Below, one piece after another: positions 1 through 9,470 of a stretch of DNA of 64,000 nt; within the stretch, counting starts at the first letter, position 1; each line of letters opens with the position of its first letter. The translations under genes were made by a program, and so were the position numbers. Below the pieces are notes generated by a model that made no database searches, was not told the DNA's origin, and was given only the letters and a program-made list of their open reading frames with translations. This DNA comes from an uncultured Lachnospiraceae bacterium (GTDB lineage: Bacteria; Bacillota; Clostridia; Lachnospirales; Lachnospiraceae). Location: contig CAMVGV010000003.1 of assembly GCA_947167135.1 (NCBI GenBank), positions 20,337-84,336 of the forward strand. Reading direction: 5' to 3'.

Positions 1-2
1 CC

Positions 3-3000
3 GGGGGAACTGTAGATGCCGTTGTTAGCGGGGATAGCTTTAAGCCGGGCTACAGGGTCAGCGTGACGAAGGAGAACGGGAGCTTCACCATTACGAATAC
101 CCGTGTGGGCAGCAGATCCTTCAGCTTCAAAAAGAAATGGATAGATTCCGATAATGCCCTGAAGAGCCGTGGGGATTTTCTCCGTGTCGCGCTTTTCCGG
201 GAGGAAAGCGGGGTTGAAAAGGAGATCGCCTATAGGGATATACCCACATATATGCCGGACAGGGTTACCTTAACAAGCGGAACAGATCTTACCGTAGAGT
301 TTACAAATAACGGTGAATACTATCCCGCCTATGACTTAAGCGGAAATAACTATGTCTACAGTTTAAAGGAATATATCTGTAAGGGAACTCCGGTGACGAA
401 TGAGACCAAATGCGATCCGGAGGGGAATGAGAATAAAGCGGATACACCGGACAGTAAGACGGAGGTTCTCTTAAGCGCTACGGAAGACACCACAAAGACA
501 GGCTATGTGGTGTCGGAGAATCAGGAGACCTCAACCTTAACAGAAATATCCGGGACCCATGACCTGGGTAAGGACGGCACGAAGAGCTTTCTAATAAGTG
601 AGAATTCAGGTCATACCAACAGGGCAGCGGGAGACAGAGAGGATGTGGAATTCTACTGCATCTGGCATGACAAGGCAAAGAACGACCAGAGGCCGGATGT
701 ATTCTTTACACTCTATTATAACGGCGGTGACGGAGGAAAGATAATCCCCTATAAAGGCAGCTATACCGAGCGCTGGGTGGATGTGGTAAGCGGAAACAAA
801 TTCATACAGAAGGCCATCTTCAGCGGTGTCCCTGCGGCAGATGTTAGCGGAAACGTGTATGAGTATTATGTGGCGGAGACCCTTAATAATGACGTCATAG
901 GCTACAGTGTAGATCACTATTCGGAACCCCTTTTTAATGCGGCAGAAGCCCTGAGTGATCTTAATACTGCTGTGGTTTCTGCCAATTCGGGGCAGATAAT
1001 TGTAAAAAACGGAGTGTCTAAAGATGATGTGGCCGCTGCCGACGGAACCCTACTTATAAAGGAGAAGAGCTTCGGTGTCAGTACCATCCATGACAGCATA
1101 CATATTGAGGGAAGGAAGCTCTGGATCAATATCCCGGAGGGGATAGAGGTGGACAGGCTCCCTTCTGCCTACATATATCTTTTCAGGGACAGTGAATATG
1201 ATCATGCTCATAAGGTTCCGGTTGTTTCGGGAGCCGCGAATCTTGAAGAGAAGAAGGCGGCTTACTCCGCGCATGCTGTGGAAGCAATTTCTGCAAATGA
1301 CGGCTCAGAGTCACCAAGGAAGCTTAATGCGGCCAAGTCCATGTATATATTCGGAACCTATAAGGCGGATAATACCACGCCTGATTCTTATGTAAACTTC
1401 CCTAAGTATGACGACATGGGAGCCCTCTATAAATATACGGTTAGCGAGTGCATCTATAATGTATTTGATAATGAGCTCCCTGCGGACATAATGATACCGA
1501 ATTATTCCGACAATACCACTGACATTGCAAATCATTATAAGCTCGATGCTGAAACAAACAAGAGGAGCTTCAGGATCACAAAGCAGTGGAAGGTGGAGGA
1601 ACTCCTTAACAACAGAACCGTCAAAGCCAAGGCGACCTTCAGGCTCTACCGTAAGGAGCTTTCAGATGACGGACATGGGTACAAAGCACTGCATTACGCA
1701 GAGGATGACAGCAGCCTTTCAGATCCTTCATCCTCCGCTACGGCGGCGGCAGCCTTCGATATAAGCGGCAATGACCTGGAGCTGATCTCGGAAAACACCC
1801 TGGAAAAACCGGCTTCGGAGATCAACTCGGAGATTAACTGGACCGATTTTCCTATATTTGCGCCAAGCGGACGTATCTATGCTTACTATGCCGTGGAAAT
1901 GATAGATGATATGCCGGGATATAAGGTTGCGCTTAACGGAAAAGATCCGTCAGCCGTAAGTGATAACGGCAGCGGTCCCGCCGCCGGGAATACCGCTTTA
2001 AGCGAAAACTCGTCCTATGTGGGCGTAGCCTTTGCAAACAGCGGAATAAATATCGCGAATACAGGTGCAGGGGATAACATCAAGGAAGAAACCTTCAGAA
2101 ATACCTATAAGCAGATGGGCTTTCTGACCCTTAAGTTTGAAAAGATATGGAATACCCAGACCGGAAACGGTAAGGATGAAAGCAAAGCGATGGTTCCAAA
2201 GCTTTCGGATGAAAGCAGCAAAACTACGAGAGCCTTAAGCTTTGACATAAGAGCCGTGGCAAAGACCCAGTCCGGAAAGGATAAGAAGAATCCGGAAACA
2301 GTGAGCTTCAATGAAGGGACGGACTACAGCATAATAAATGTATCTGCAGACTCCTTAAGTCCTAATAATTGGTATTACACCGTGTCCTTTAATAAGCCGG
2401 TTCCATTTTATTCGGCAAACGGAAATGTATATACCTATTATGTTGAGGAAATCTTTAATACTGCTTTTGTTAAGGCAAATTACAAGGCAACAAGGAGTAC
2501 AATTTATAATAGCGCGGATATAGCCACTCCCGGCGAACCTGATGACAATGACCACAGGGTGCTTAAAATGACACACGCTCTGGGAAACGAGCTAAAGGGT
2601 GAATTCAGTGTCCGTAAGCAGTGGGATGATTTTAATGACGACTACGGGATGAGAGAGGGAGCGGTTGTCTTTGATGTGGAGCGGCGTCTCGGAAATACAG
2701 GTCCATTTTCAAAATATATATCGGGTAACATCCTGAATAAGACTAATAAGTGGACGCAAAAATTCACTAAACTCCCTATCTCAGCAAATAACGGCTCTGC
2801 AGCGGGTGAAAAATATGAATACCGGATCGTTGAAACGGAGATAAGACCGGGAACGGGAGCTGCCATAACGGTATCTTATCCTGCAGTCAGCGCAAATGCC
2901 CAATGGACACCGAACGGGAAGGATGCGCCGGACAGCGGAAGCTACTTTGCGCCTGTGGAAGCCGGAAACTATAAGGTATACGATCCCGCAGATATAACAC

Positions 3001-6000
3001 TGCCGACAAGCGAAACCAGATTGATAGTAAACCAGCTGGATACCGGAAGAGCCGTAGTGAGCCTTAATGTCATCAAGAAGTGGGAGGATAACGGTGATTC
3101 CGCGGGATTAAGGCCGGAAAGGCTGACTATCCGGATTGATAAATCAACAAATGACGGAGCTACCTGGACACAGCTTGTAAAAAGAACAATGACAAAGGCT
3201 GCCGATCAGGATCCCTCCGATCCGGACGTGTGGGTTCATACTTATAATAATCTTCCGAAGTATTACGGGAGTGGTATCTCGAAAATATATAAATACCGCG
3301 CCGTTGAAACAAAGATAGGAACGGGCGATGGCGGAAATACAGGGCTTGACGACGTTTATTCAAGCTCAGACAATGCTCTTACCGGATCCGGAGGTTCATA
3401 TTCCGTTTCCCATAGTAACGCGGTCAGGGATGCTTCAAATGAAGTCATTGCTTATTCCACGACCATCACCAATAAGATCATTTTGAGGGAAAAGCCGGTT
3501 ATCGTCCGAAAGATCTGGAATGACGGGAAAACTGCGGGACACGACGGAGTTACGGCAGCACTTTACAGTAAGAATTATACGGGAGGAAGCGCAGCATCCG
3601 CAGTGGTAGACCCCTCAGAGGAGTCAACCCTTACAAAGCTTTCTCTTTCCGTTAATTCCGTTAATGAAGTGACATTTACGGACGGAAGTTCTGCATACTC
3701 CTGTCAGGGGCTTCCCAAGTATAATAAAAACCACGAGCTTATAGTCTACTATGTTAAGGAGGAGACTACGGGCAGCTTTAAGACACAGTATGCTTCATCT
3801 ACGGGAACAGCGGTTCCCGGTAATGCAGTGCCTTTAGATCAGCTTCCCCACAGCAGTACGGCTCCTTCAGACTCCGATAAGGCTTTCTATGTTAATATCA
3901 TAAATACACCCTTGACAAGTGTCAGCGTGTCAAAGAACTGGTCAGACGATAATGATGCCTACGGCTTAAGGCCTGACAGCCGTGTATTTACGCTTCAGAG
4001 ACGGAAGGTGGATCCGGCAGGAAATGTGCCGGTAGGAGAGAATTGGGAAACCGTAACGAAGGCTGAGCATAAAAAGACGGATCCGTCGGAAACTGCTTCA
4101 ACAGATCCCGTGACCGTGACTCTTAAAAAGAGTGAAAACTGGGCAGCAAAGACGGTTTCAAAGCTTCCTCTCTATGTCCTGAACGGAGGCACAGGGACAA
4201 AGTACCAGTACAGGCTTTCGGAGAATAATATACCGAATGGCTATACATTAAGGGCTGACGGAACAAAAGGAGTTGCAGCTGATGACGAGGGCTACAGCTA
4301 TGACTTCAGTAATGATTCAGAGCATAAGTCTGTCGTTACCAACCGGCTGATAAGGCGCAGCGATATAAGCGTTAATAAGCTCTGGAATACGGATTCGCAG
4401 CCGGATATCGTGGACGTAAACGTAAGCCTCTACAGTAAAAATGCGGTTAACGGCAGCGATACGGATGCCGGAAACTTAAGCATATATAAGATAAGCGGAA
4501 ATGCTGCGGAAAAGACCTTAAACGGCAACGGAACCGTGGTCTTTTCGGGACTGCCTCTCTACAATAAGGACGGAAAAGAGATCATATATTATGTGAGTGA
4601 GAACAGGAGTGAGAGCTTTTCCACGGTTTATAAAACAGGAGACGGACGAAGCCTGACAGATCCCGGAGAGGTAAAGAATTTACCCGGCGGAGCTATGTTT
4701 GAAGTAACAGTCATAAATACGCCATACACAAGCGCCTATGCAGAGAAGCTTTGGAGTGATCAGGAGAATAAATATAAGACAAGGCCGGTGAGTGTAAACC
4801 TCCTCCTTCAGAGAAGGGAAAACGGAGGAAGCTATGAAGCCGTGACCTGGAATGATATCCCGGATAATGCTTCTGCAAAGGAGATGATCGGAAAGGGTAA
4901 GGAAGCCCAAAGGGCCGTCATAAAGCTTGATGAGAATGTCAGCTGGAAGGGCATCCTTCACAAGCTTCCCCACTATAAGGCATACGCGGGAGCCATTATT
5001 AAGTATGACTACAGATTTATCGAAACTGATGAGTCGGGAAAACCCTATGTGCCCTTCGGCTACAGCCTTGACCCTTCGGCAGCCGAATACAAAAAGACAA
5101 ATACCGGTGATGAGACGGGCTATGTCCATAGCTACAGTGAGGCTGAAGGGTATAAAGGGTATAAGACAATTGTCACCAATACCCTTATAACAAAGGATGC
5201 AAGAGCCGTTAAGAGATGGAATGACTATAGTGACAGCCTGAAGATAAGGCCGGATGAGATCACCTTATATGTGAGTGAGAATACAGCAGTGACCGGCAGC
5301 ATTGACAGCTTTAACAAGCGCTTCCTCGGGGGAATGACCGATAAGAAGCCCTTTGGAGTAAGTCCGTATTCAAATCTTTCGGGTACGGGGATTTCGCCCG
5401 TAAAGAGTGACGGGGGAGACACCTGGACCTATAGCTTTACGGATCTTCCGAAGTATGCCTACGGTGATGACGCCAATCCCAATTCTCCGAAAGAGATCAA
5501 ATATATGGTGACGGAGGACATCAACAGAAAATATGACGGCTTTACCCTCAGGGATTACTATGCTGTATCACATAATTACGGTGTAAGGAAGGATGAGACC
5601 GACATCTTAAATACAGTAATGAAGAATGACGGCTCCCTGATAATTGAAAAGGTGATAGAAAAGTGGGATCCATCAGAGCCTGATTTTAACGACACATTCA
5701 CCTTTAATGTTACTCTTAAAAGACCTGACGCTACCATGGCTCCTTTTGAGGGCTATTACAGGATCTGTAAGAGCGGGGACGTTACAAGCCTTTCATCGGG
5801 ACAGCTTCGGGATGAAGCCTTTAAGGATGACAGTACTTATTTCGGCAGTCCCGTTAAGGCAGAAAACGGAAAGATAAAGCTAAAGGCAGGTCAGACCGCA
5901 GTGCTTACCGGGATCAATTCAAGATACTACTATGAGGTCACCGAGGATCCTACGGGAGACAGTGAGGATCCGGTTTACGGCTACGACCTTTGCGGAATAA

Positions 6001-7502
6001 AGAATATCCGGGGCAGCCTTACTGATGAATGCAGAGCGAGATACAACACAGTTCCCGCAACGGTGACGGGGGAAACGGAAAACACATACTTTATTTCAGA
6101 AAACGGAATTTACCGGAAGGGTGCTGCAAAGGGGAAGATCGCCGGAATAGGAGAGATCCCTCCGAAGGTTATCTTTACCAACAGGCTCTTCGATCCGGAC
6201 AGCTACCACCTGAAGGTCAAAAACACCACTGAAAGCGGCATTAGTGATAACGGAGAGATCACAAAGGGCGGCAGGGTAAAGATCTATAAAAGGTGGATCT
6301 GCGTTGACCGCAGTGATAAGATAGGAAAAGATTCCTGGAGCTACATTGGGACGGAAACACGCTATATTGAACAGGCCATGTCCGTTGAGTTTGAGCCGGA
6401 TACAGCTAACGGCTACAGATACGGAGACTCCCTCACCATTAAATGGTGGGATAATATGGAGCCTGACGAAAGTAAGCCCGAGGGGTACATCAAAGTAACC
6501 GGCTATATCAATGAGGAGGATGAGCTTCCCTATACGGGTTCCATAAGTGATGAGGTAAGCGGAAATTCAGCCTCCGGTAATAATGTCAGTGATAATGATG
6601 TTTCCGGAAACAGCACGGCAGACGGAAGTGCATCCGGAAATGATGCCGTGAGTGATAATGACAATACCTCCGGGTCGGGAGTCAGCGGAAACGACAGACC
6701 CGAAGCGGATCTGAGCGGCAATGATACGCCTGAAAATGAGACGGAAGAAGAGAAAGCCGCAAGGGAGAAATTTGAAAGTGTCTGGGCGCCCCTTATAAAA
6801 ACCGGGAAGTTTAAGCATATCACCGTTCTCAACGGTTCGGTGGTTCTTACTCTGGCAAACGATTATAAGGAGATGCCGCATAAGGTTCTGGTGGAGGTAA
6901 ACTTCAAGGCGCCCGATCAGGAACCCGGGCCTGCTCCGGCACCCGGTCCAAAGCCGGATCCTGCTCCTGAACCTGAGCCTGCTCCGAACCCTGAGCCTGC
7001 TCCAAACCCTGAGCCTGCTCCGGAACCGGATCCTGCTCCGAACCCTGAGCCTGCTCCGAATCCTGCTCCTGCTCCGGATCCTGATACGAACCCTGAGCCT
7101 GACCCGGAACCTGCTCCTATTCCGGCACCCGGACCCGATCCATCGAAACCTCCGGTTCAGGATAATAACGGAGGAGGAAACTCCGGAGGCTCCGGTGAAA
7201 ATACAAACAAAACCGCCGCTTTAGCCACCAATGCAGGGGGAAGCGCTAAGCACAGCCACAGTCACTCCGGGGAAGTGATCGAAGCGGGAGAGGCGGCTGT
7301 GCTATCCGGAACAGTTCCCTCCGGAGGGATTATTTCTGACGAAGATGGAGAAATAAGCGGGAACAGTAATTTACGAAAGGGTATAAGAACCGGGGATGAT
7401 ACGCCTGTAGAGCTTTTACTTACCCTTCTCGCGGTACTCCTTCTGCTGTTCGGAGTGGTCTTAACACTGCTCTTCCGGAAAAGAAAAAATGAAAAGGGGT
7501 GA
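3..7502 (+). CDS. Giant Cna-B-repeat surface protein, sortase substrate (5' partial)
   Basis: The frame is open back to the first base of the window, so the N-terminus lies upstream and an internal GTG at 63 is not the start. About 2,500 residues are visible. They are mostly tandem Cna-B-type beta-sandwich modules, recognisable by recurring strands such as KKWEDNGDSAGLRPE and Y.YRAVET/YYVEE, each ending in an ITNT/VTNTL-like motif. Near the end come a Ser-Gly-Asn-rich stretch (about nt 6540-6740), a Pro-Glu-Pro-Ala wall-spanning region (about 6920-7150), a Gly/Ser/His linker, then TGDDTP, a hydrophobic helix and a basic tail RKRKNEKG. This is the layout of a wall-anchored, isopeptide-stabilised adhesin or pilus-like stalk. 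There is no LPXTG; the candidate sorting motif is IRTGD. It overlaps the following class B sortase gene by 14 nt. Tetrapeptides of the form hydrophobic-Ser-Gly/Glu/Asp/Ala-Asn recur throughout. Confidence 0.88.
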   Translation, partial: GGTVDAVVSGDSFKPGYRVSVTKENGSFTITNTRVGSRSFSFKKKWIDSDNALKSRGDFLRVALFREESGVEKEIAYRDIPTYMPDRVTLTSGTDLTVEFTNNGEYYPAYDLSGNNYVYSLKEYICKGTPVTNETKCDPEGNENKADTPDSKTEVLLSATEDTTKTGYVVSENQETSTLTEISGTHDLGKDGTKSFLISENSGHTNRAAGDREDVEFYCIWHDKAKNDQRPDVFFTLYYNGGDGGKIIPYKGSYTERWVDVVSGNKFIQKAIFSGVPAADVSGNVYEYYVAETLNNDVIGYSVDHYSEPLFNAAEALSDLNTAVVSANSGQIIVKNGVSKDDVAAADGTLLIKEKSFGVSTIHDSIHIEGRKLWINIPEGIEVDRLPSAYIYLFRDSEYDHAHKVPVVSGAANLEEKKAAYSAHAVEAISANDGSESPRKLNAAKSMYIFGTYKADNTTPDSYVNFPKYDDMGALYKYTVSECIYNVFDNELPADIMIPNYSDNTTDIANHYKLDAETNKRSFRITKQWKVEELLNNRTVKAKATFRLYRKELSDDGHGYKALHYAEDDSSLSDPSSSATAAAAFDISGNDLELISENTLEKPASEINSEINWTDFPIFAPSGRIYAYYAVEMIDDMPGYKVALNGKDPSAVSDNGSGPAAGNTALSENSSYVGVAFANSGINIANTGAGDNIKEETFRNTYKQMGFLTLKFEKIWNTQTGNGKDESKAMVPKLSDESSKTTRALSFDIRAVAKTQSGKDKKNPETVSFNEGTDYSIINVSADSLSPNNWYYTVSFNKPVPFYSANGNVYTYYVEEIFNTAFVKANYKATRSTIYNSADIATPGEPDDNDHRVLKMTHALGNELKGEFSVRKQWDDFNDDYGMREGAVVFDVERRLGNTGPFSKYISGNILNKTNKWTQKFTKLPISANNGSAAGEKYEYRIVETEIRPGTGAAITVSYPAVSANAQWTPNGKDAPDSGSYFAPVEAGNYKVYDPADITLPTSETRLIVNQLDTGRAVVSLNVIKKWEDNGDSAGLRPERLTIRIDKSTNDGATWTQLVKRTMTKAADQDPSDPDVWVHTYNNLPKYYGSGISKIYKYRAVETKIGTGDGGNTGLDDVYSSSDNALTGSGGSYSVSHSNAVRDASNEVIAYSTTITNKIILREKPVIVRKIWNDGKTAGHDGVTAALYSKNYTGGSAASAVVDPSEESTLTKLSLSVNSVNEVTFTDGSSAYSCQGLPKYNKNHELIVYYVKEETTGSFKTQYASSTGTAVPGNAVPLDQLPHSSTAPSDSDKAFYVNIINTPLTSVSVSKNWSDDNDAYGLRPDSRVFTLQRRKVDPAGNVPVGENWETVTKAEHKKTDPSETASTDPVTVTLKKSENWAAKTVSKLPLYVLNGGTGTKYQYRLSENNIPNGYTLRADGTKGVAADDEGYSYDFSNDSEHKSVVTNRLIRRSDISVNKLWNTDSQPDIVDVNVSLYSKNAVNGSDTDAGNLSIYKISGNAAEKTLNGNGTVVFSGLPLYNKDGKEIIYYVSENRSESFSTVYKTGDGRSLTDPGEVKNLPGGAMFEVTVINTPYTSAYAEKLWSDQENKYKTRPVSVNLLLQRRENGGSYEAVTWNDIPDNASAKEMIGKGKEAQRAVIKLDENVSWKGILHKLPHYKAYAGAIIKYDYRFIETDESGKPYVPFGYSLDPSAAEYKKTNTGDETGYVHSYSEAEGYKGYKTIVTNTLITKDARAVKRWNDYSDSLKIRPDEITLYVSENTAVTGSIDSFNKRFLGGMTDKKPFGVSPYSNLSGTGISPVKSDGGDTWTYSFTDLPKYAYGDDANPNSPKEIKYMVTEDINRKYDGFTLRDYYAVSHNYGVRKDETDILNTVMKNDGSLIIEKVIEKWDPSEPDFNDTFTFNVTLKRPDATMAPFEGYYRICKSGDVTSLSSGQLRDEAFKDDSTYFGSPVKAENGKIKLKAGQTAVLTGINSRYYYEVTEDPTGDSEDPVYGYDLCGIKNIRGSLTDECRARYNTVPATVTGETENTYFISENGIYRKGAAKGKIAGIGEIPPKVIFTNRLFDPDSYHLKVKNTTESGISDNGEITKGGRVKIYKRWICVDRSDKIGKDSWSYIGTETRYIEQAMSVEFEPDTANGYRYGDSLTIKWWDNMEPDESKPEGYIKVTGYINEEDELPYTGSISDEVSGNSASGNNVSDNDVSGNSTADGSASGNDAVSDNDNTSGSGVSGNDRPEADLSGNDTPENETEEEKAAREKFESVWAPLIKTGKFKHITVLNGSVVLTLANDYKEMPHKVLVEVNFKAPDQEPGPAPAPGPKPDPAPEPEPAPNPEPAPNPEPAPEPDPAPNPEPAPNPAPAPDPDTNPEPDPEPAPIPAPGPDPSKPPVQDNNGGGNSGGSGENTNKTAALATNAGGSAKHSHSHSGEVIEAGEAAVLSGTVPSGGIISDEDGEISGNSNLRKGIRTGDDTPVELLLTLLAVLLLLFGVVLTLLFRKRKNEKG

Positions 7503-8223
7503 CAGGGGAACCCGTATCCTTGCGCTTCTTGCCGTTATCATCCTTGCCGCAATAATTGCCGTAACAATGCGCCTTGTATTTTACGGGCGGGAATACTTAT
7601 CCGACAGGATGAGCTATGAGGTACTGAGGGAGAGCGTCAGGGCAGAGGATGCCGGAGTGAGGAACGGAAGCGGTATCGATCTAAATTCATTACGTCAAAT
7701 AAATCCTGATGCTGTGGGATGGTTGTATGCCTGTAACGGGGATATTGACGGACCTGTGGCACAGGCCTTTGATGATGATTTTTATCTCACACACCGTTTC
7801 GACGGGACGGAGGGAAAAGCCGGAAGCTTTTTCGCCGATAAGGAGTCGGTTCCGCCCTTCCGCTGTCCCTGTACCGTGATCTACGGGCATAATATGAAGG
7901 ACGGCAGCATGTTCCATCCGCTTCTAAAGTACAGGGATGAAGAGTATTTCAGAAGCTTCCCGGATTTCACGGTATATACCTTTGAAGGAAAAAAGGATTA
8001 CCGGATTTTTTCCGCTTTTTTCGCGGATTTCGATATGATACCCGGAGTGGGAGACGGGGAGGAAAACAGTGAAGCCATAATTAAAAAGGCCCGGCAAATG
8101 TCCCTCTACGATACGGACATCAAGGATATCCCGGAGGACGGACGGATCGTTATCCTTGTTACCTGTGAGTATTCGGGAGATGATAGCAGGATGGCGGTGT
8201 ACGGTATTGAAGCCGGGAACTGA
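7489..8223 (+). CDS. Class B-type sortase
   Basis: A 244-residue transpeptidase that would cut the sorting motif of a surface protein and link it to another pilin subunit or to peptidoglycan. There is one N-terminal membrane helix (residues about 9-30). The class B hallmark INPDAVGWLY follows at about 71-80. The catalytic triad is visible: His134 in YGHNMKDGSMFHPL, Cys226 in VTCEY, and Arg234 in the SRMAVYG strand. The ATG lies inside the last codons of the Cna-B protein gene, so the two are translationally coupled and almost certainly enzyme and substrate. No other surface protein or sortase is nearby within the window. Confidence 0.93.
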   Translation: MKRGDRGTRILALLAVIILAAIIAVTMRLVFYGREYLSDRMSYEVLRESVRAEDAGVRNGSGIDLNSLRQINPDAVGWLYACNGDIDGPVAQAFDDDFYLTHRFDGTEGKAGSFFADKESVPPFRCPCTVIYGHNMKDGSMFHPLLKYRDEEYFRSFPDFTVYTFEGKKDYRIFSAFFADFDMIPGVGDGEENSEAIIKKARQMSLYDTDIKDIPEDGRIVILVTCEYSGDDSRMAVYGIEAGN

Positions 8224-8261
8224 GGCTTGATTGAAGGTTTGATCGAAGCAGGCAGTTTTGC

Positions 8262-8290
8262 TTGTCAAACAGGCTCCGTTTCATTACAAT
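8262..8290 (+). promoter_or_regulatory. SigA-type promoter, apparently leaderless
   Basis: TTGTCA (8262-8267), a 17-nt spacer, then TACAAT (8285-8290). Only seven bases (atagccc) separate the -10 box from the ATG at 8298. A transcript starting at the usual distance would begin at or next to the ATG, and there is no Shine-Dalgarno. Confidence 0.7.
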
Positions 8291-8297
8291 ATAGCCC

Positions 8298-9470
8298 ATG
8301 GATGAATTCAGGCTGATCGCTCCCTGTCACTTCGGACTGGAGAGCGTATTAAAAAGGGAGATAGTCTCCCTGGGATTTGAAATAGATAATGTTCAGGACG
8401 GAAGAGTGACCTTTAAGGGAAAGAACGATGCCGTTCCGAGAGCCAATATCTTTCTGCGAACCGCCGAACGTATCCTTATTTCCGTTGGCGAGTTTGATGC
8501 TTTCACATTTGAGGAGCTTTATCAGGGAACCAGGGCACTGCCCTGGGAGGAAATAATACCTGAAAACGGCAGATTCTGGGTTAAAAAAGCATCCTCCGTC
8601 AAATCAAAGCTTTTCAGTCCCTCCGATATCCAGTCCATCGTAAAAAAGGCCATGGTCGACAGGCTTTCTGAGAAGCATGGGATCTCCCTGTTTCCGGAGG
8701 ACGGGGATGAGTATCCGCTAAGGGTATTTATAAATAAAAACAGAGTTACCCTGGGGCTCGATTCAACCGGAGTATCATTGCATAAGAGGGGCTACAGGAA
8801 AAAGCAGGGGGCTGCTCCCATTGCGGAAAATCTGGCGGCAGCGCTTATTATGCTGACCCCCTGGAAAAAGGACAGGATCCTTGTCGATCCCTTCTGCGGA
8901 TGCGGTACCATCCTGACGGAGGCGGCTATGATAGCTGCAAATATGGCTCCCGGAAGGAACAGGGAGTTCACGGCCGAGGCCTGGGATCATTTGATCGAAA
9001 AAAAGCTTTGGTACAGGGCTGTGGATGAGGCGGAATCCCTTATCAATAAGGATATCGGCTGCGATATTCAGGGTTATGATATTGACGCTGATGTGATAAA
9101 GGTTGCCAGGGAAAATGCTGCAAATGCGGGAGTTTCGGAGCTTATCCATTTCCAGGAGAGACCCGTGAAGGAGTTGTCCCATTCAGGCAGATACGGCTTT
9201 ATCATAACCAACCCTCCCTATGGAGAGAGGCTCGAGGAGAAGGAAGCCCTGAAGGGCATATACTCGGAGCTGGGAGAGGCCTGGAAGCGACTGGACAGCT
9301 GGTCTTTATATGTGATAACTTCGTATGATGATGCCGAGAAATATATAGGAAGAAGAGCCGACAGAAACAGAAAGATATACAACGGAATGATTCAGACGAG
9401 ATTTTTCATTTTCGAGGGCCCGAAGCCTCCCCGGAGAACGCATAACGGGAACAGGGGGCAGCAGGCTTGA
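8298..9470 (+). CDS. THUMP-domain class I rRNA methyltransferase (RlmL/YpsC family)
   Basis: A 390-residue SAM-dependent RNA methyltransferase of the family that makes m2G in 23S rRNA. The N-terminus (about 1-160) is a ferredoxin-like plus THUMP RNA-binding module, with the start typical of the family (FRLIAPCHFGLESVLKRE). The catalytic part has the SAM loop DPFCGCGTILTEAAMIA (about 197-213) and the base-methylation motif TNPPYGERL (about 299-307). It lacks the second methyltransferase domain of the E. coli RlmKL fusion, which is normal for Firmicutes. The start is supported by the promoter 7 nt upstream. It overlaps the next gene by 4 nt (TTGA). Confidence 0.92.
   Translation: MDEFRLIAPCHFGLESVLKREIVSLGFEIDNVQDGRVTFKGKNDAVPRANIFLRTAERILISVGEFDAFTFEELYQGTRALPWEEIIPENGRFWVKKASSVKSKLFSPSDIQSIVKKAMVDRLSEKHGISLFPEDGDEYPLRVFINKNRVTLGLDSTGVSLHKRGYRKKQGAAPIAENLAAALIMLTPWKKDRILVDPFCGCGTILTEAAMIAANMAPGRNREFTAEAWDHLIEKKLWYRAVDEAESLINKDIGCDIQGYDIDADVIKVARENAANAGVSELIHFQERPVKELSHSGRYGFIITNPPYGERLEEKEALKGIYSELGEAWKRLDSWSLYVITSYDDAEKYIGRRADRNRKIYNGMIQTRFFIFEGPKPPRRTHNGNRGQQA

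Noticed and set aside
4680..5129. 149-codon minus-strand ORF inside the Cna-B gene
   Set aside because: It lies antisense to clear Cna-B modules, has no ribosome site and no recognisable motif; it is a reading-frame shadow.
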